The notes under the pieces: generated by a model | What the model saw: the letters and a program-made list of their open reading frames with translations, nothing else | Told to the model about the DNA's origin: nothing | The model's database searches: none | Source of the DNA: Gnetum montanum | Lineage: Eukaryota; Streptophyta; Gnetopsida; Gnetales; Gnetaceae | Reading direction: 5' to 3' | DNA length: 42,723 nt | Assembly: GCA_015680685.1 (NCBI GenBank) | Contig: MNCI01029020.1 | Coordinates: 332,376 to 375,098 of the forward strand | Shown: piece after piece, positions 1 through 10,493 of the stretch | Layout of the letters: every line of letters begins with the position of its first letter | Numbering within the stretch: position 1 is the first letter of the stretch | Translations under genes and position numbers: made by a program

Positions 1-1076
1 ATTTCAAGCATCGTACTCCATCTCCTGATTGATTCCGGCTCCAAGGATCAGTACCAACTTTTAGCTTCGTTGATGAGTGTGCGAGGGAACAGCTTCAGCC
101 TTTGCCAATCATTGTCAATGTTTTGCAGGGTGTAGGCATCATGGAATGCCTGCAGGTGGGTCTACGGATCACAATTGTATCCCCCTTCAAATCTGGGGAT
201 GTTGTTCATATCAACGCGCTTTATTTGGCTATCCTTTATGTGCCTACTAGGAATTTGAACTACCTTAGAGATTTGGAGCATACTTCGGGTAGCGAACAAC
301 AGCTCATCTAAATCATAGCCCTGCTGAGGATCATGATGTCTGTGACGATTCTGGCTATCTCTCCTTTCATGCTGACAAGCATCACGCGATGGTATGCGTG
401 TTTCCTCCTATTTCTCCTTCTTAACCTTTTTGCCCCCATCCTTTTGCTTCCTCCTACCTTGGTTATGATCAGAGCTTGAGATGGATGAAGGAGAAGGAGA
501 GCGAGAGGATGGAGAAGAAGGAGAGGGATCTCTCCCTCTACCCTGATGAAGGTCCTAATCATCCCATTCATCCTTTCTATGTGACCCTCCATCCCCTTGG
601 TAATCTTGGCCATCTAGATGCTTGGAATGAATCATGGATTGGAGGACCTAGTGCCCCAGGGGAAGTTTGGTTGAATGGATGTCATGAAAGATGGAATCCC
701 CATCGTCTAGCAGCCCTTGCAAGAATAAGGGGTTACTGAATTGTTTCCCCTTTAGCTGTTCATATCTATCTGCCTGATGCTGATCTCTTGCTCTTTGAGC
801 CTCATTGGGACGATAGTCCCGGTAGTAATGGTCCTCCATGACATACTCTTCTCCAAGGTTCTGGATGCCCAATCTGCCAAGATTGTGAAATAGCATTGCA
901 AGAGCTGATCGATTGAAAGGGTGTACAATATTTCCCTCCATGTCCCGCCATCGTAGATGCTCATCCTGATGTAGGATGAAAATCAAATCGGGAACGTACT
1001 CATCAGGATGCTTGTACACCACCCGACACTCTTGTGGCACTGATGGGATGGATATCTCTCTCCTGTGAGAAGACAT
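1..1076 (-). pseudogene. gag: Ty3/gypsy (Tat/Athila-type) gag of element A, partial
   Basis: Structural protein of an LTR retrotransposon, running off the left edge. The ATG at 1076-1074 opens MSSHRREISIPS; an N-terminal motif HQDEHLRWRDMEGNI (also in element D) lies near residue 40. After a frame change near 650 the reading continues through a Ser/Arg-rich linker (about 470-560, RSPSPSS-type repeats). It then enters the conserved gag core (VDMNNIPRFEGGYNCDPQTH, then LQAFHDA and LKLFPRTL) between about 220 and 1. At least one in-frame stop is present, so it is a pseudogene. It lies 147 bases downstream of the primer-binding site of LTR A. Confidence 0.8.
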
Positions 1077-1223
1077 GCTGGACGTTAGATGGTCCACGTA
1101 ATCAATGTACCTTAATACTAACTTAAATTTGCCTAGCATGCGTGAATGTTTCTATCCTGGGTTCGTTCCAATGACTTGAATGATAGTTTCACTAAGGTTA
1201 GATGACGCATGTAAGACTTACAG

Positions 1224-1242
1224 TCCCCGACAATGGTGCCAA
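1224..1242 (-). other. Primer-binding site of element A (tRNA-Asp-like)
   Basis: TTGGCACCATTGTCGGGGA on the minus strand directly abuts the LTR end. It resembles the complement of the 3' end of plant tRNA-Asp (TGGCGCCGTTGCCGGGGA), with several C-to-T type changes. Confidence 0.8.
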
Positions 1243-2182
1243 TGATGAGCTACTAGGTACCCCTATGCCCAACCATATGAATCACGAGCGTTCACACACG
1301 ACCCGATCGAATTCCACAAACTGTAAGTACTTAACATACACCAGACTCTAACCAGTGGAACCTAGGGTTAGAACAGTCATTGTCTTCCTAATCTTACTTG
1401 TGATGTTCCATTTATGATGGTTAAGTGAGATTAAGGCTAATGATTTTTATAGCTTTTTGCATATCTTTTGGCAGCAAATTTAAGGTATGAAAGGTAAGGA
1501 ATAAACTATTATTTAATCTCTAATTATCCTAACTTGTATTCTAACTATTCCTAGCATAAGTATCTGGTCCCATCTTCCGAACACGTTCTGAGCATCTCCT
1601 AACACTTCTGGGCTACCAAACGTTAAGCGTCATTGGGTTTACCAAGTGTTTGATTTACGTTCGAGATGGTCATACTTATGACCTTTACGAACTACAGATG
1701 AACAATAATGATTAAAATAATACAAAAACTTAAGTAATTAACATGTAACTAACAAAGCATAAATATATTAAACTACTTAATGCATAAAATAGCTAAGCCC
1801 AAATGCTGCAAGGAATGCTTGAATAGTTCATCTTTATTGCCATCACACCAATGGGCTCAAATACATCAACGCTTGAATAGAGCCGATCACTTTTCTTACA
1901 CCTGCTGCGGGCACTTGGAAAATATTCTATCTCCTGCAGGAATAAACTGCAATATCTTTGCTACAACTAACTGAAAGATGCCTAAATGAGGCGGAAGGCC
2001 CTCTTATTTATAGGCTGAGACAGGTGACTACGTAAATAGGGCCACGTCGACCCAGGAAGGCTACGTTGACAAGCCCACATCGACACGGGTGGCACGTCGA
2101 CGGGCCAGCGTCGACGAGGCCGTGTATACGTGGCTGCGTATATGTGGCCCAGTTGACGCAGTCACTCAATGATACTTCATCA
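1243..2182 (-). repeat. 5' LTR of element A
   Basis: On the plus strand the LTR starts TGATGAGC, next to the primer-binding site, and ends TTCATCA, giving the family's extended terminal inverted repeat TGATGAG/CTCATCA-like. A TATAAATAAGAG box lies on the minus strand at 2012-2001 and an AATAAAGATGAACT polyadenylation-region motif near 1825-1840. The U3 (2030-2160) is unusually GC-rich with repeated CGTCGAC-type palindromes. It is inserted in the T-rich 3' region of element D; the right flank is ATAGC (2183-2187), and the partner duplication is off the left edge. Confidence 0.8.
2001..2012 (-). promoter_or_regulatory. TATA box of LTR A
   Basis: TATAAATAAGAG on the minus strand; the identical 12-mer occurs in LTRs H and I on the plus strand. 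It should set the start of the retroelement transcript. Confidence 0.65.
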
Positions 2183-2189
2183 ATAGCAA

Positions 2190-2340
2190 AAAATGATAAG
2201 AAAAAAATGTAGAAAGAATTTAAAAGGTATCATAGAATAGAAAATGATTAAGAAATGAGAAAAGTATAAAAGAATAGAAAAGATATGAAAGAATGTGAAA
2301 ATGTAGTAAGAAAAAGAAAACGTTTTAGTGCCTAAGTATC
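2190..2340 (-). repeat. T-rich 3' non-coding tract of element D
   Basis: On the plus strand this is a run of AAAGAATAGAAAAGATATGAAAG-like A/G-rich units. It matches the same tract in element C (10200-10410), and element E has a T-rich counterpart on the plus strand (35340-35540). It follows a purine-rich motif in all three elements. Confidence 0.6.
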
Positions 2341-2388
2341 CAACTGGACACCTCCATGATTATTACTAAAGTGGTATGGACTTGATAT

Positions 2389-2636
2389 GGTAGAATCCAT
2401 AGAGGAGTTAGGATGTTCATAGAGGAATGGGTCACAGATGGTCTTTTAGACAAGGTAGAATCCATAGAGGAGTTAGGATGTTCATAGAGGAGTTAGGATG
2501 TTCATAGAGGAATGGGTCACAGATGGTTTTTTAGAGAAGGTAGAATCCATAGAGGAGTTAGGATGTTCATAGAGGAATGGATCACAGATGGTTTTTTAGA
2601 CAAGGTAGAATCCATAGAGGAGTTAGGATGTTCATA
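2389..2636 (-). repeat. 65-bp tandem repeat downstream of integrase in element D
   Basis: Units begin GGTAGAATCCATAGAGGAGT at 2389, 2454, 2539 and 2604. Units 1 and 3 are 65 bp. Unit 2 is 85 bp because it carries an extra copy of a 20-bp segment; the last is partial. The unit length is not a multiple of 3, so it is unlikely to encode a protein repeat. Confidence 0.85.
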
Positions 2637-2699
2637 AAATGGTTTGACTTGCTGAATATTAACCAAGATAAGCTTTTGTGGACTTGTTGGGTGATAGAT

Positions 2700-3780
2700 A
2701 TGCATGGTGCCTAATTTTGTATGTCACATGGATGATATAGGATCCTTCCCATAAGGTTTGGAACATAGCCTTCTATGGCACATGATTGGGATTGTAATAG
2801 AGGACATTATCACCTAATTGGATTAAGTGTCATGCCTACATTTGGAGTACTTCTTGTAAACCTTATTACTCATCAAAGCTACAAGTCTATTTTTATTTAA
2901 AGGGTTAAGATTCATGAGATGTTTCTTTTGGGCTAAGTTAGGTCTCGGTCAAGTACACTAGCAATGGCTAAATTTTGGAGCTTTACTTAGATTGGTAATG
3001 TAGAAATTTTTCCATGGACTAGTTCATAAGGCAAGTGTCCTATTGGAAGTTTCCATGTGGACCTATATGCCCATAGAGAATCATTCGACTTAGTGCTCCA
3101 ATCCTTCCTAAATTAACTAACTGTTTTGGTTAATATTCTTATGATTTCTAGTTAGTCACTTCTACTTGAGCATTTTGTTAGATATGGTATGATTTACTTT
3201 ACTTATGATTCACCTCCAATTTTTGCATTAGCTTTTTGATTGTAGCTCATGTAAAATGAGTTTCATTGTCAGATATGAGCATAGGTGGTACTCCAAATCT
3301 ATTCACCACGTGTTGTCGAAAGAACTTGGCTACTATTTTGGCTATGCAATCCTTGACTACAACGGATTTTTCCTACTTGGTATAATAATCAACTATCACT
3401 ATGATGTAAGATTTTCCATTGGACATTAGTGTGATGAGCCCCATGAAATCAATTCCTAAGATACTAAATAGCTCCAATCATTGTATTCATTTTTGTGAAC
3501 CTTCATTTCTAGTCATTAGTCCTCTGTCACATTGACATCTTTGACAAGATTGGGTGAATTAATGTGCATCCTTGAATATGGTAGGCCAAAAATAGTCTAC
3601 CATCATCAACTTTAGTGTTGTTCTACATCTTGCGTAGTGACCATCACATGATCCCTTATACATATCTTGTATACTTATTTGTTGTCTCTTTTCTAGAACG
3701 CACCATCTTACTAGTCCATCTACACATATCTTGTAAAGATTCCCATTGATTTCCATATACAATTTAACTCAATGGAGGAA
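2700..3780 (-). pseudogene. int: Integrase domain of element D
   Basis: Inserts retrotransposon cDNA into the host chromosome. The zinc-binding HHCC region lies at 3762-3559 (visible GHYARC and DYFWPTIFKDAH). The catalytic core shows GIDFMG (Asp codon 3450-3448), LISDNETHF (Asp codon 3270-3268) and NAQVEV (Glu codon 3162-3160). The second and third acidic residues are 35 residues apart, the D,D35E spacing of retroelement integrases, and the first two are 59 apart. Stops between the motifs show it is inactive. No chromodomain is recognisable before the tandem repeat at 2636. Confidence 0.8.
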
Positions 3781-4039
3781 TTGTTCCTTTTGTTTCTTAT
3801 TTCAATCAATAGGGAGCTCTTAGGTAGTGAGTTAAGTCATGTAATCAATAATCCATTATCTTTTTGTTGAGTTGATAAACATTGTTGTTCTTGTAAACAA
3901 ATTTTAATTAAGAAATTGGTCTGATAATGGTTCATCCTATTCTTGTGGTTCTCATCTTATTCTTGACAAATGCTCAGCTACAAAATTTTCAATTCCCTTC
4001 TTGTCTATCAAAGCAAAACTCTTATAATATCATGAGCCA

Positions 4040-4480
4040 TCATATCACCCTTGGACTAATTGCTAGTTTATTCATCAGAAATCTTATAGCATTATGATTT
4101 GTGTAGACATAAATAAGATACCCAAGCACATAATATCTAAAATTTTTAAGTGCATAAACCATGGCCATAGAATTCTTTTCTATAATGGTGTAATTAAGTT
4201 GTACTTCAGTGATGATTCGATCAGCATAGTGTATGTAGTATGATCTTTTTTGGATCATCAAGTTGAGCAAGTACTGCTTCCAATGCATAGTTTAAAGTGT
4301 CTATCATAATGTGGAAGGGCTTAGACCAATTTAGAGCTCAAAGGATTAGTGTTTTGATTAGCTTCTATATTAATGTCTCAAATGCCCTTGTCATACTATT
4401 TTGTCTATTGGAATAGTACATCTTTATTTGTAAGTTCTACTAGAAATTTTGCTATCTTTGAAAAATTCTCAATAAACCTT
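4040..4480 (-). pseudogene. RNase H domain of element D
   Basis: The minus frame 4288-4040 reads NYTIIEKNSMAMVYALKNFR and then YVYTNHNAIRFLM. This matches the Ty3/gypsy RNase H pattern (NY..TEKE.LA.V.A...FR.Y and TDH.AL..L). It follows RT directly and precedes integrase, the Metaviridae order. Stops and frame changes flank it. Confidence 0.75.
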
Positions 4481-5400
4481 ATGTAATATCCTATATGGCC
4501 AAGGAATGATCTAACATATTTAACAGTTTGTGGCTACTAGGTGATGTTTTGAATAACTCTTATCTTGTCAGGATCGACCTCTATTATTTTTTGAGATATT
4601 TTATGCCCCAAAATAATACCATATTGGATCATTAAATGGCTTTTCTACCAATTGAATTCTAGATTAGTTTCAACACATCTTTTTAGATCCTACTCTATTC
4701 TATCCAAGGCTTGTTTGAAGTCTAGCCCATACATGAAAAAGTCATCCATAAATACTTCCACTTCATTGCCAATCTAGTTTTGGAAGATACTCAATACAAG
4801 TCTTTGGAAGGTAGTAGGACCATTATAGAAGACGAAAGACATTTTCTTGTAGGCAAATGTCCCTCATGAATTGGTGAATTTTATCTTCTCTTGATCTCCT
4901 TATGCAATGCAGATTTTATTATACCCACTATACCCATCAAGGAAATTATAGCACTGGTGTCTTAAAATGGTATCAAGGACTTGGTCAATAAATAATAAGG
5001 AAAAATGGTCCTTGAATGTTGCTGAATTCAACAACCAAAAGTCAATGCAGATCCTCCACTTGGCACCTTTCTTTGGGACAATGACTAAGGGACTAATCCA
5101 TTTACTGTCTGCTATTGGATAAATGAACCTTGTTCTTAAGAGTTTTTTCAAATCTTGTTTAGCCACTTCTTTATGTTTAAGATTTATTCTTCTTTGTGGT
5201 TTGTGGCAAGGCTTAATAGTTGGATCTATATAGATTTGGTGTTGGCATATGCATGGATACCCATTATTTCATCGTAAGACCATGTGAATGCTATTGGCCA
5301 TTTATTTATTTCTTCCAATAATCTTTTCTTTGACTCTTTATCAAGATTGGCATTAATAATTATTGGTAGGGCTATTAGTTCTAGGTTTTGGTTCATACTT
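4480..5400 (-). pseudogene. Reverse transcriptase domain of element D
   Basis: RNA-dependent DNA polymerase that copies the element RNA. The open frame 5166-4900 includes WISPLVIVPKKGAKWRICID (RT motif with PKK.G.WR.C.D) and FLDGYSGYNKI (the catalytic Asp followed by GYSGY.QI in intact elements). The second catalytic motif VFMDDFFMYG is at about 4755-4730, with the two Asp codons at 4746-4744 and 4743-4741. Stops occur between the blocks. The order protease, RT, RNase H, integrase places it in Ty3/gypsy. Confidence 0.85.
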
Positions 5401-5559
5401 GTGTTGAATCTTTAACTATTTCTATTTGATGCTTTCTTCTTGATATGATTGTGCATAGGGATGCTTCCTTTTGAATTATTCTAACTTGTTGGTTTCTTCA
5501 ATGTAGGCACTAGTAATTTTATTCCTTGCTTCAATGCACATGTCAGATTCTGCCTCTTT

Positions 5560-6735
5560 TTTAGTAATCAGCCACTAGATGCCTTCTAATTTTATGGTTG
5601 TCACATACAAACACTATTGCACACACATATCTTCTATACATCAATCACATGTTGTATTAGTTTCATGTTTTATGGCATATATTTTCTACACACAATTGCA
5701 TCCATTATCATTGTATGTGATACATGGAACCTGGCATCTCTGTATGATTCTAGCTTCATCTTCCTTAGAAATTTCTAAGGAGAAGTCTTTAATCCCCATC
5801 TTAGTATCCACAGTGCTAGGCCATGCTCTTTCCATAATGATAGGAAATTCTCCCTTATTTTTCTCTACGTGTATAATAAGAAAATCAGTAAGGTATGACT
5901 AGCCACTTATGGTGGTGATAACCTCTTCAACTTGCCCAAGTAAAATAGTAATTGACTAATTTGCAAGCTCCAGTCAAATATTACTCTTCTTTAATGGAGG
6001 AAGATTCCAGGCTTTGTGCATGTCTTGCAAAATCAAATTTACTCTTAACCTAGAATCAAGTAGGGCTTTGCATGGTTTATGGCCTACTATTCATAGATAT
6101 ACTATGGGAATTTCTAGATCTATTCTCTTTTTTGGGAAGTACTATTGCCTTGATATGATGTGTTATAGTTTGAGTGAGCATGATAATAGTCAAATTTTGA
6201 TCTGTAAAGTGTGGAAGCTTGTTTTTCTCTTGAGGAGTATATGTGGATGGGATTGATGTAGGTGAAGTTCCCATCCTTTAAACCCTTTCTAGACTTGTTT
6301 TGAAAAATGGAAATTTCATGGATCTAGGATCATTTACCAACACAACCTCTTATGTGTTGACTATCCTAATAGCATTCTTTTATTGTGGTTGTATTGGCAG
6401 TTCTCCTTGCATAACCGGTGCTGGTGTTGGTGATAGAAAGTTAGGAGGTTGGATTGATAAACCAACTATTGGTTGATGTGCATAGGAATTAGGATCCATT
6501 CATGGGGTAGTGGATCTATGATACTCTAGTGGATAATAATGAGAGGAGGTGTGGACTAAATCATTTTTGTGAAAGATTAGATGTCGAACGTAATATCTAT
6601 AAGGATTTGGTTACCTATATGAATATTACTACCTTGGCAGTGGCATTCCTCATACATGTGGTTGTTGCCACTACTACTGATATTGCTCTTGTGGTTAAGG
6701 GTAGGCTCCACTTGGATAATATGATGGTTGGTAAG
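5560..6735 (-). pseudogene. Gag C-terminus, protease and spacer of element D
   Basis: Just after the insertion point, the frame carries QPSYYPSGAY, matching SYNQQYYPSGTSY of element E, so this is the rest of D's gag. A retropepsin-like segment follows near 6090-6030: ALLDSRLRVNLI, where the usual Asp-Ser-Gly has Arg for Gly (codon AGG, a transition from GGG), so it should be inactive. Further on (about 5725-5690) comes QVPCITYNDNGCNC, a Cys-motif segment shared with C and E. Many stops. Confidence 0.7.
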
Positions 6736-7603
6736 TGATAAGCGGTGAGTACCCCCTATGCCCAACCATATGAATCACAAGTGTTCATGCACAATTGAGT
6801 TGAATTTCATGGATGGGACTACTTGTGGCATCTAGATTGTTAAGCATTGATTGTAGGACATTGTCTTCATACTTGGACTAGTGGTAGCTTTGTCATGTAT
6901 GATTTAGTTCAAAGTGAGGCATATGATAATTGATGTTGTTAGGTCCATTTTATTCCTAGTGATAAACATAATTGAGAATGAAATTTAATCTTAAATCTAA
7001 GTAATGATGATAATGTAAATCTACTCTAGCCTAGAGCAATAAGCATCTAGTCCTGGCTTACCATACATGTCTTGGGCTCATGTAACCATTACTGGGTTAC
7101 CAAGTGTTATGCTCCTAGGTGAACCAAGCAATAACACTACTAGGATTACCAAAATGATTACACTTAAATTCTTGAAACCAATCGTACTCATTCTGCTTTA
7201 CTAATGAACAAGAAAGTAAAGTACTTGGAAATGTAAATGATTAAACTAAGAAAATAGTAAAAAAATATGCTAAGTAAAATATTAAAACTAAGTGGATGCT
7301 ACAATGATGAAAAGCAATCTCAATCTTTATTTCTGATCATAAACTGTGCCCAAGTACACTTCACTCAAATAAAGATTTGTACAACTATTCAACACCACAT
7401 TGCAGGCATTCACTCTACCACTAAAACCATGAAACGAAACTACAAGGGTATACCTAAATATGGAATGAAACTTATCTAGATTATGTGCCCACATGCTCTT
7501 TATAGGTAAGCATGCATCTTGTGATATCATATATCTGATAACATAGCATGAGATCCAATATCAAGGCTAAGATATCTTAGCCACTAAGAAACATAATTCA
7601 TCA
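6736..7603 (-). repeat. 3' LTR of element C
   Basis: 868 bp; plus-strand ends TGATAAGCGG and AATTCATCA. TATA region CCTATAAAGAG at 7506-7496 (minus), AATAAAGATTGAGATT near 7314-7330, and GATATC-type motifs at 7530-7580. The adjoining interior on the minus strand is TTATGGGGGTA, a polypurine tract. Confidence 0.85.
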
Positions 7604-7620
7604 TACCCCCATAACTGAAT
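7604..7620 (-). other. Polypurine tract of element C
   Basis: TTATGGGGGTA on the minus strand lies directly upstream of the 3' LTR start (TGATGAATT). It would prime plus-strand DNA synthesis. Confidence 0.55.
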
Positions 7621-10200
7621 GAAAACTCATCCTCCTTAAAAAATATTGGAAAGTTATGGGATTATTGACAAACTCTAACTACTGACTAACTCTAAGTGTT
7701 GTAGTGGTGTGTACAAAAATGATATAGTTACATGATAAAAAAAATTTGAAGTGGCTTGATGTAGTTTGTATTTTGGGTGGTGGTGTCTCTTCCATCAGCT
7801 TCTTCCCTTTGTCATTAAGTTTTTAGAAAGTTTCTTCTCTTTTTTCCTTATCGTCTTTTTCCATATGTTCTTTCTACTAAGTATGGCACAGAGACTCCTT
7901 CAAGTTTCATTGTAGCGTCAACCTATTTGTTCTACTAGAATTCGTAGGTTTCTCCTAAGTTCCATTCACCATTTTTGTTTAATGTCAACCATAATGGAGA
8001 CGCTTAGAGTTGCATCTTCACTGCTTTTGGAGAAAATTCCATAAATGGACCAAAATTCAATTCCACAATGATCATGGACATGATTGATCTTCTTGGATGA
8101 CCTGGATGTAATCTAGTAACAGTGTGAGATATTGTCCTTGTTTAGGATCTTGTGGAATTTCTGCCTCTCCTTGGACTGAGTGCTTTGTAGTAGGAGTTTC
8201 TTAATGAATGTTATATGATTAAGCCTCCTTCTCTATGTGTTTTTCTTGTGGGGGTTTGTTCTCCCACTTGGCCTCTCCCACGACCTCTTGCTCTTTTACT
8301 CATATGTTATGAAGGTCCTCCTTCTGGTATCCTCTTTGGGACCATCTACAATCAATAAGGGTTTGAAATTATTAGGGTGTTCCTATCAATTCTTAATAGT
8401 TCTTTACCTTGATCATACCCTTGTTTAGATCAAGTTCTTATCTTAGTACGATTGCAAAGTTCAAAAAAATTTCAAAAAGGAATCCCTTAGGTGTTATATC
8501 TTGTAGTTACTTATGACCTTCTATAATTTTCCTCTCTTATTATGGCCTAAAATAGTTGATATTATCTATTAAGAGTATTATCTAAATCTTTCTGGCCTTA
8601 GTTTGATTGATTAACTTTAAGGTTCTTATTATCTCCTTGTACTTACCCTTTATAATATCTTCCAAGAGTTAGGAATTTATGGCTCAAATTTTCATTTACT
8701 TATATCGCACAATGCATCCCCCACGACTAAGTTGAGTGCTCCGGGATCAACAGGATTTAGGAATTTTAGAAATCAGAGCTATGAGGGCAACGTTAAGGCC
8801 TTTGGAAGCTAGTGTGCAAGAGCTCTGAGAAAAAATTGTAAAAAATTCTCTTACTACAAATGAGGAAGTGGAAAATTTCACTAACTACCACACGTATATG
8901 TACTATTTTTATATGTGCGACATCGTAGATCATACATCATAGATACGACATTGTAGGTGCTTATGACATCGTAACTATGATGTCACCATTAAATTTTTTC
9001 CTTGATTTTTCTTAGAAAAAATGAGTCAAATGAAATTTTTGAAAGATATAAAGCTTGTCTAGATAATCATGGGTCATGAGTGATGCATAGTTTTTAACAA
9101 GTTAGTGTTCAAGGTTCATGAAGAAGGAATCTCAAGCAATAAAAGTTTATGTATGGATAAGAAATGGATAATGAATTTTTTATGTATGGAAAAATTATTA
9201 AATGATATGGGAAGTTTATTAGATGTTTCAAAAGGCACATGATGATGTGAAATTTCTTGGCAAGTATGAAATACAAGAGTTATACAAGTGGGTCCTCACC
9301 AAAGCAGGCTCTAGCCCTTAATGCCCTTGTATAACCACTCCTAAAAGTGTCCTTAGACACTCAAGGAGCTGAATGTAAGACATACCTATTTAGTAAAATG
9401 CACATGTTAGTATCACCAGTTTGGAGAAATAATGCTATATTATACAAAACCACAAGTTATGATTAAATATACATAAGATGAGATGAACTTAGAAGGGATT
9501 GTAGAAATTGGGATGTGAGGTATCTTACCATAGGCATAATGAATCCTTGTGTGTTATTGATGGCTAAAGTAATCATTAACCCTTCTTTCTAAGGTTCAAA
9601 CCAAGTCCAAACCACTTTCCAATGACATCACATTGTTTCATCTCTAAGAGTTACAACTATAAGACTACCACAGTTGCAAGGAGTATTACCACTTGGCATA
9701 TTGTGCAAGGAAGGAGTTTATTTATTACACTTTTTATGATTCTTTTTAGATTCCTGAGAAGCCACCTACCTTCAGGCATGGGTAACATGTCTTTCTAGTG
9801 ACATGGTAAGGCAATACTTACTATACTCTTACTCCCATTTTTTGTTATAGTTACAAGGATATAGCACTTCCTTAGTAATAGGATAGAACTCATAGTAGTA
9901 AGCCAAGAGAATCAACAAATCCCCTTGATTTCACACCCTTCACATTCCCCCTTGGTTCTTCACTTTTCTGTCCAGGCATAATGATCATAAGTTTATTCTT
10001 AGTTTGATGATGGAAAGAATATCATTATGGCCATAGAAGAACTTCTTATATTGGAATGGATGGATGGGTGGTGTGGTCTCACTATACAAATAATTAGTCC
10101 CTTATGATTTGATAACATAGAGAAATCTTCATCTTATTGAGACTAAATCTTGCTTTATTCAATGTATTTTATTCAAAATTGATAGAAATATGTACAAGTA
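7621..10200 (-). other. Long non-coding 3' region of element C
   Basis: No polymerase motif or long frame on either strand. Blocks match the corresponding region of element E, for example CATGCCTGAAGG with AGACATGTTACC (about 9765-9800 here; 36005-36045 in E), and ACAAGGGCATTA (about 9325-9340 here; 36455-36480 in E). A second G-rich motif, GTCGTGGGGGATGC (minus, about 8731-8715), has a counterpart in E. The cluster at 8920-8990 contains GACATCGTA-type repeats like those of the LTR U3 regions. Confidence 0.55.
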
Positions 10201-10430
10201 ATATGTAAACAAAGTACGAAAAATTGTAAAAGATATTAAGAATGAAAAAGACTAAAAAGAAGTAAAAAATATCAAAGAATTACAAATGGTTTAAGAAATG
10301 GAAAAATATAAAAGAATGAAAAGATATCAAAGAATGTGGAAATTAGTAAGAAATGTGAAAAAACATAATAAAAAATTAGAAATCAAAAAGAAATTGTAAA
10401 ACAAAAAAATTAAAAAATGTTCAATAATTC
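10200..10430 (-). repeat. T-rich tract of element C
   Basis: A/G-rich on plus, T/C-rich on minus, following the purine motif CATGGGGGAGACACC (minus, about 10460-10446). It is equivalent to 2190-2340 in D and 35340-35540 in E. Confidence 0.55.
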
Positions 10431-10493
10431 CTTGATCATGATTGGTGTCTCCCCCATGATTGAACTCATGGGTTAGTGTTCAAAAAATGGATC

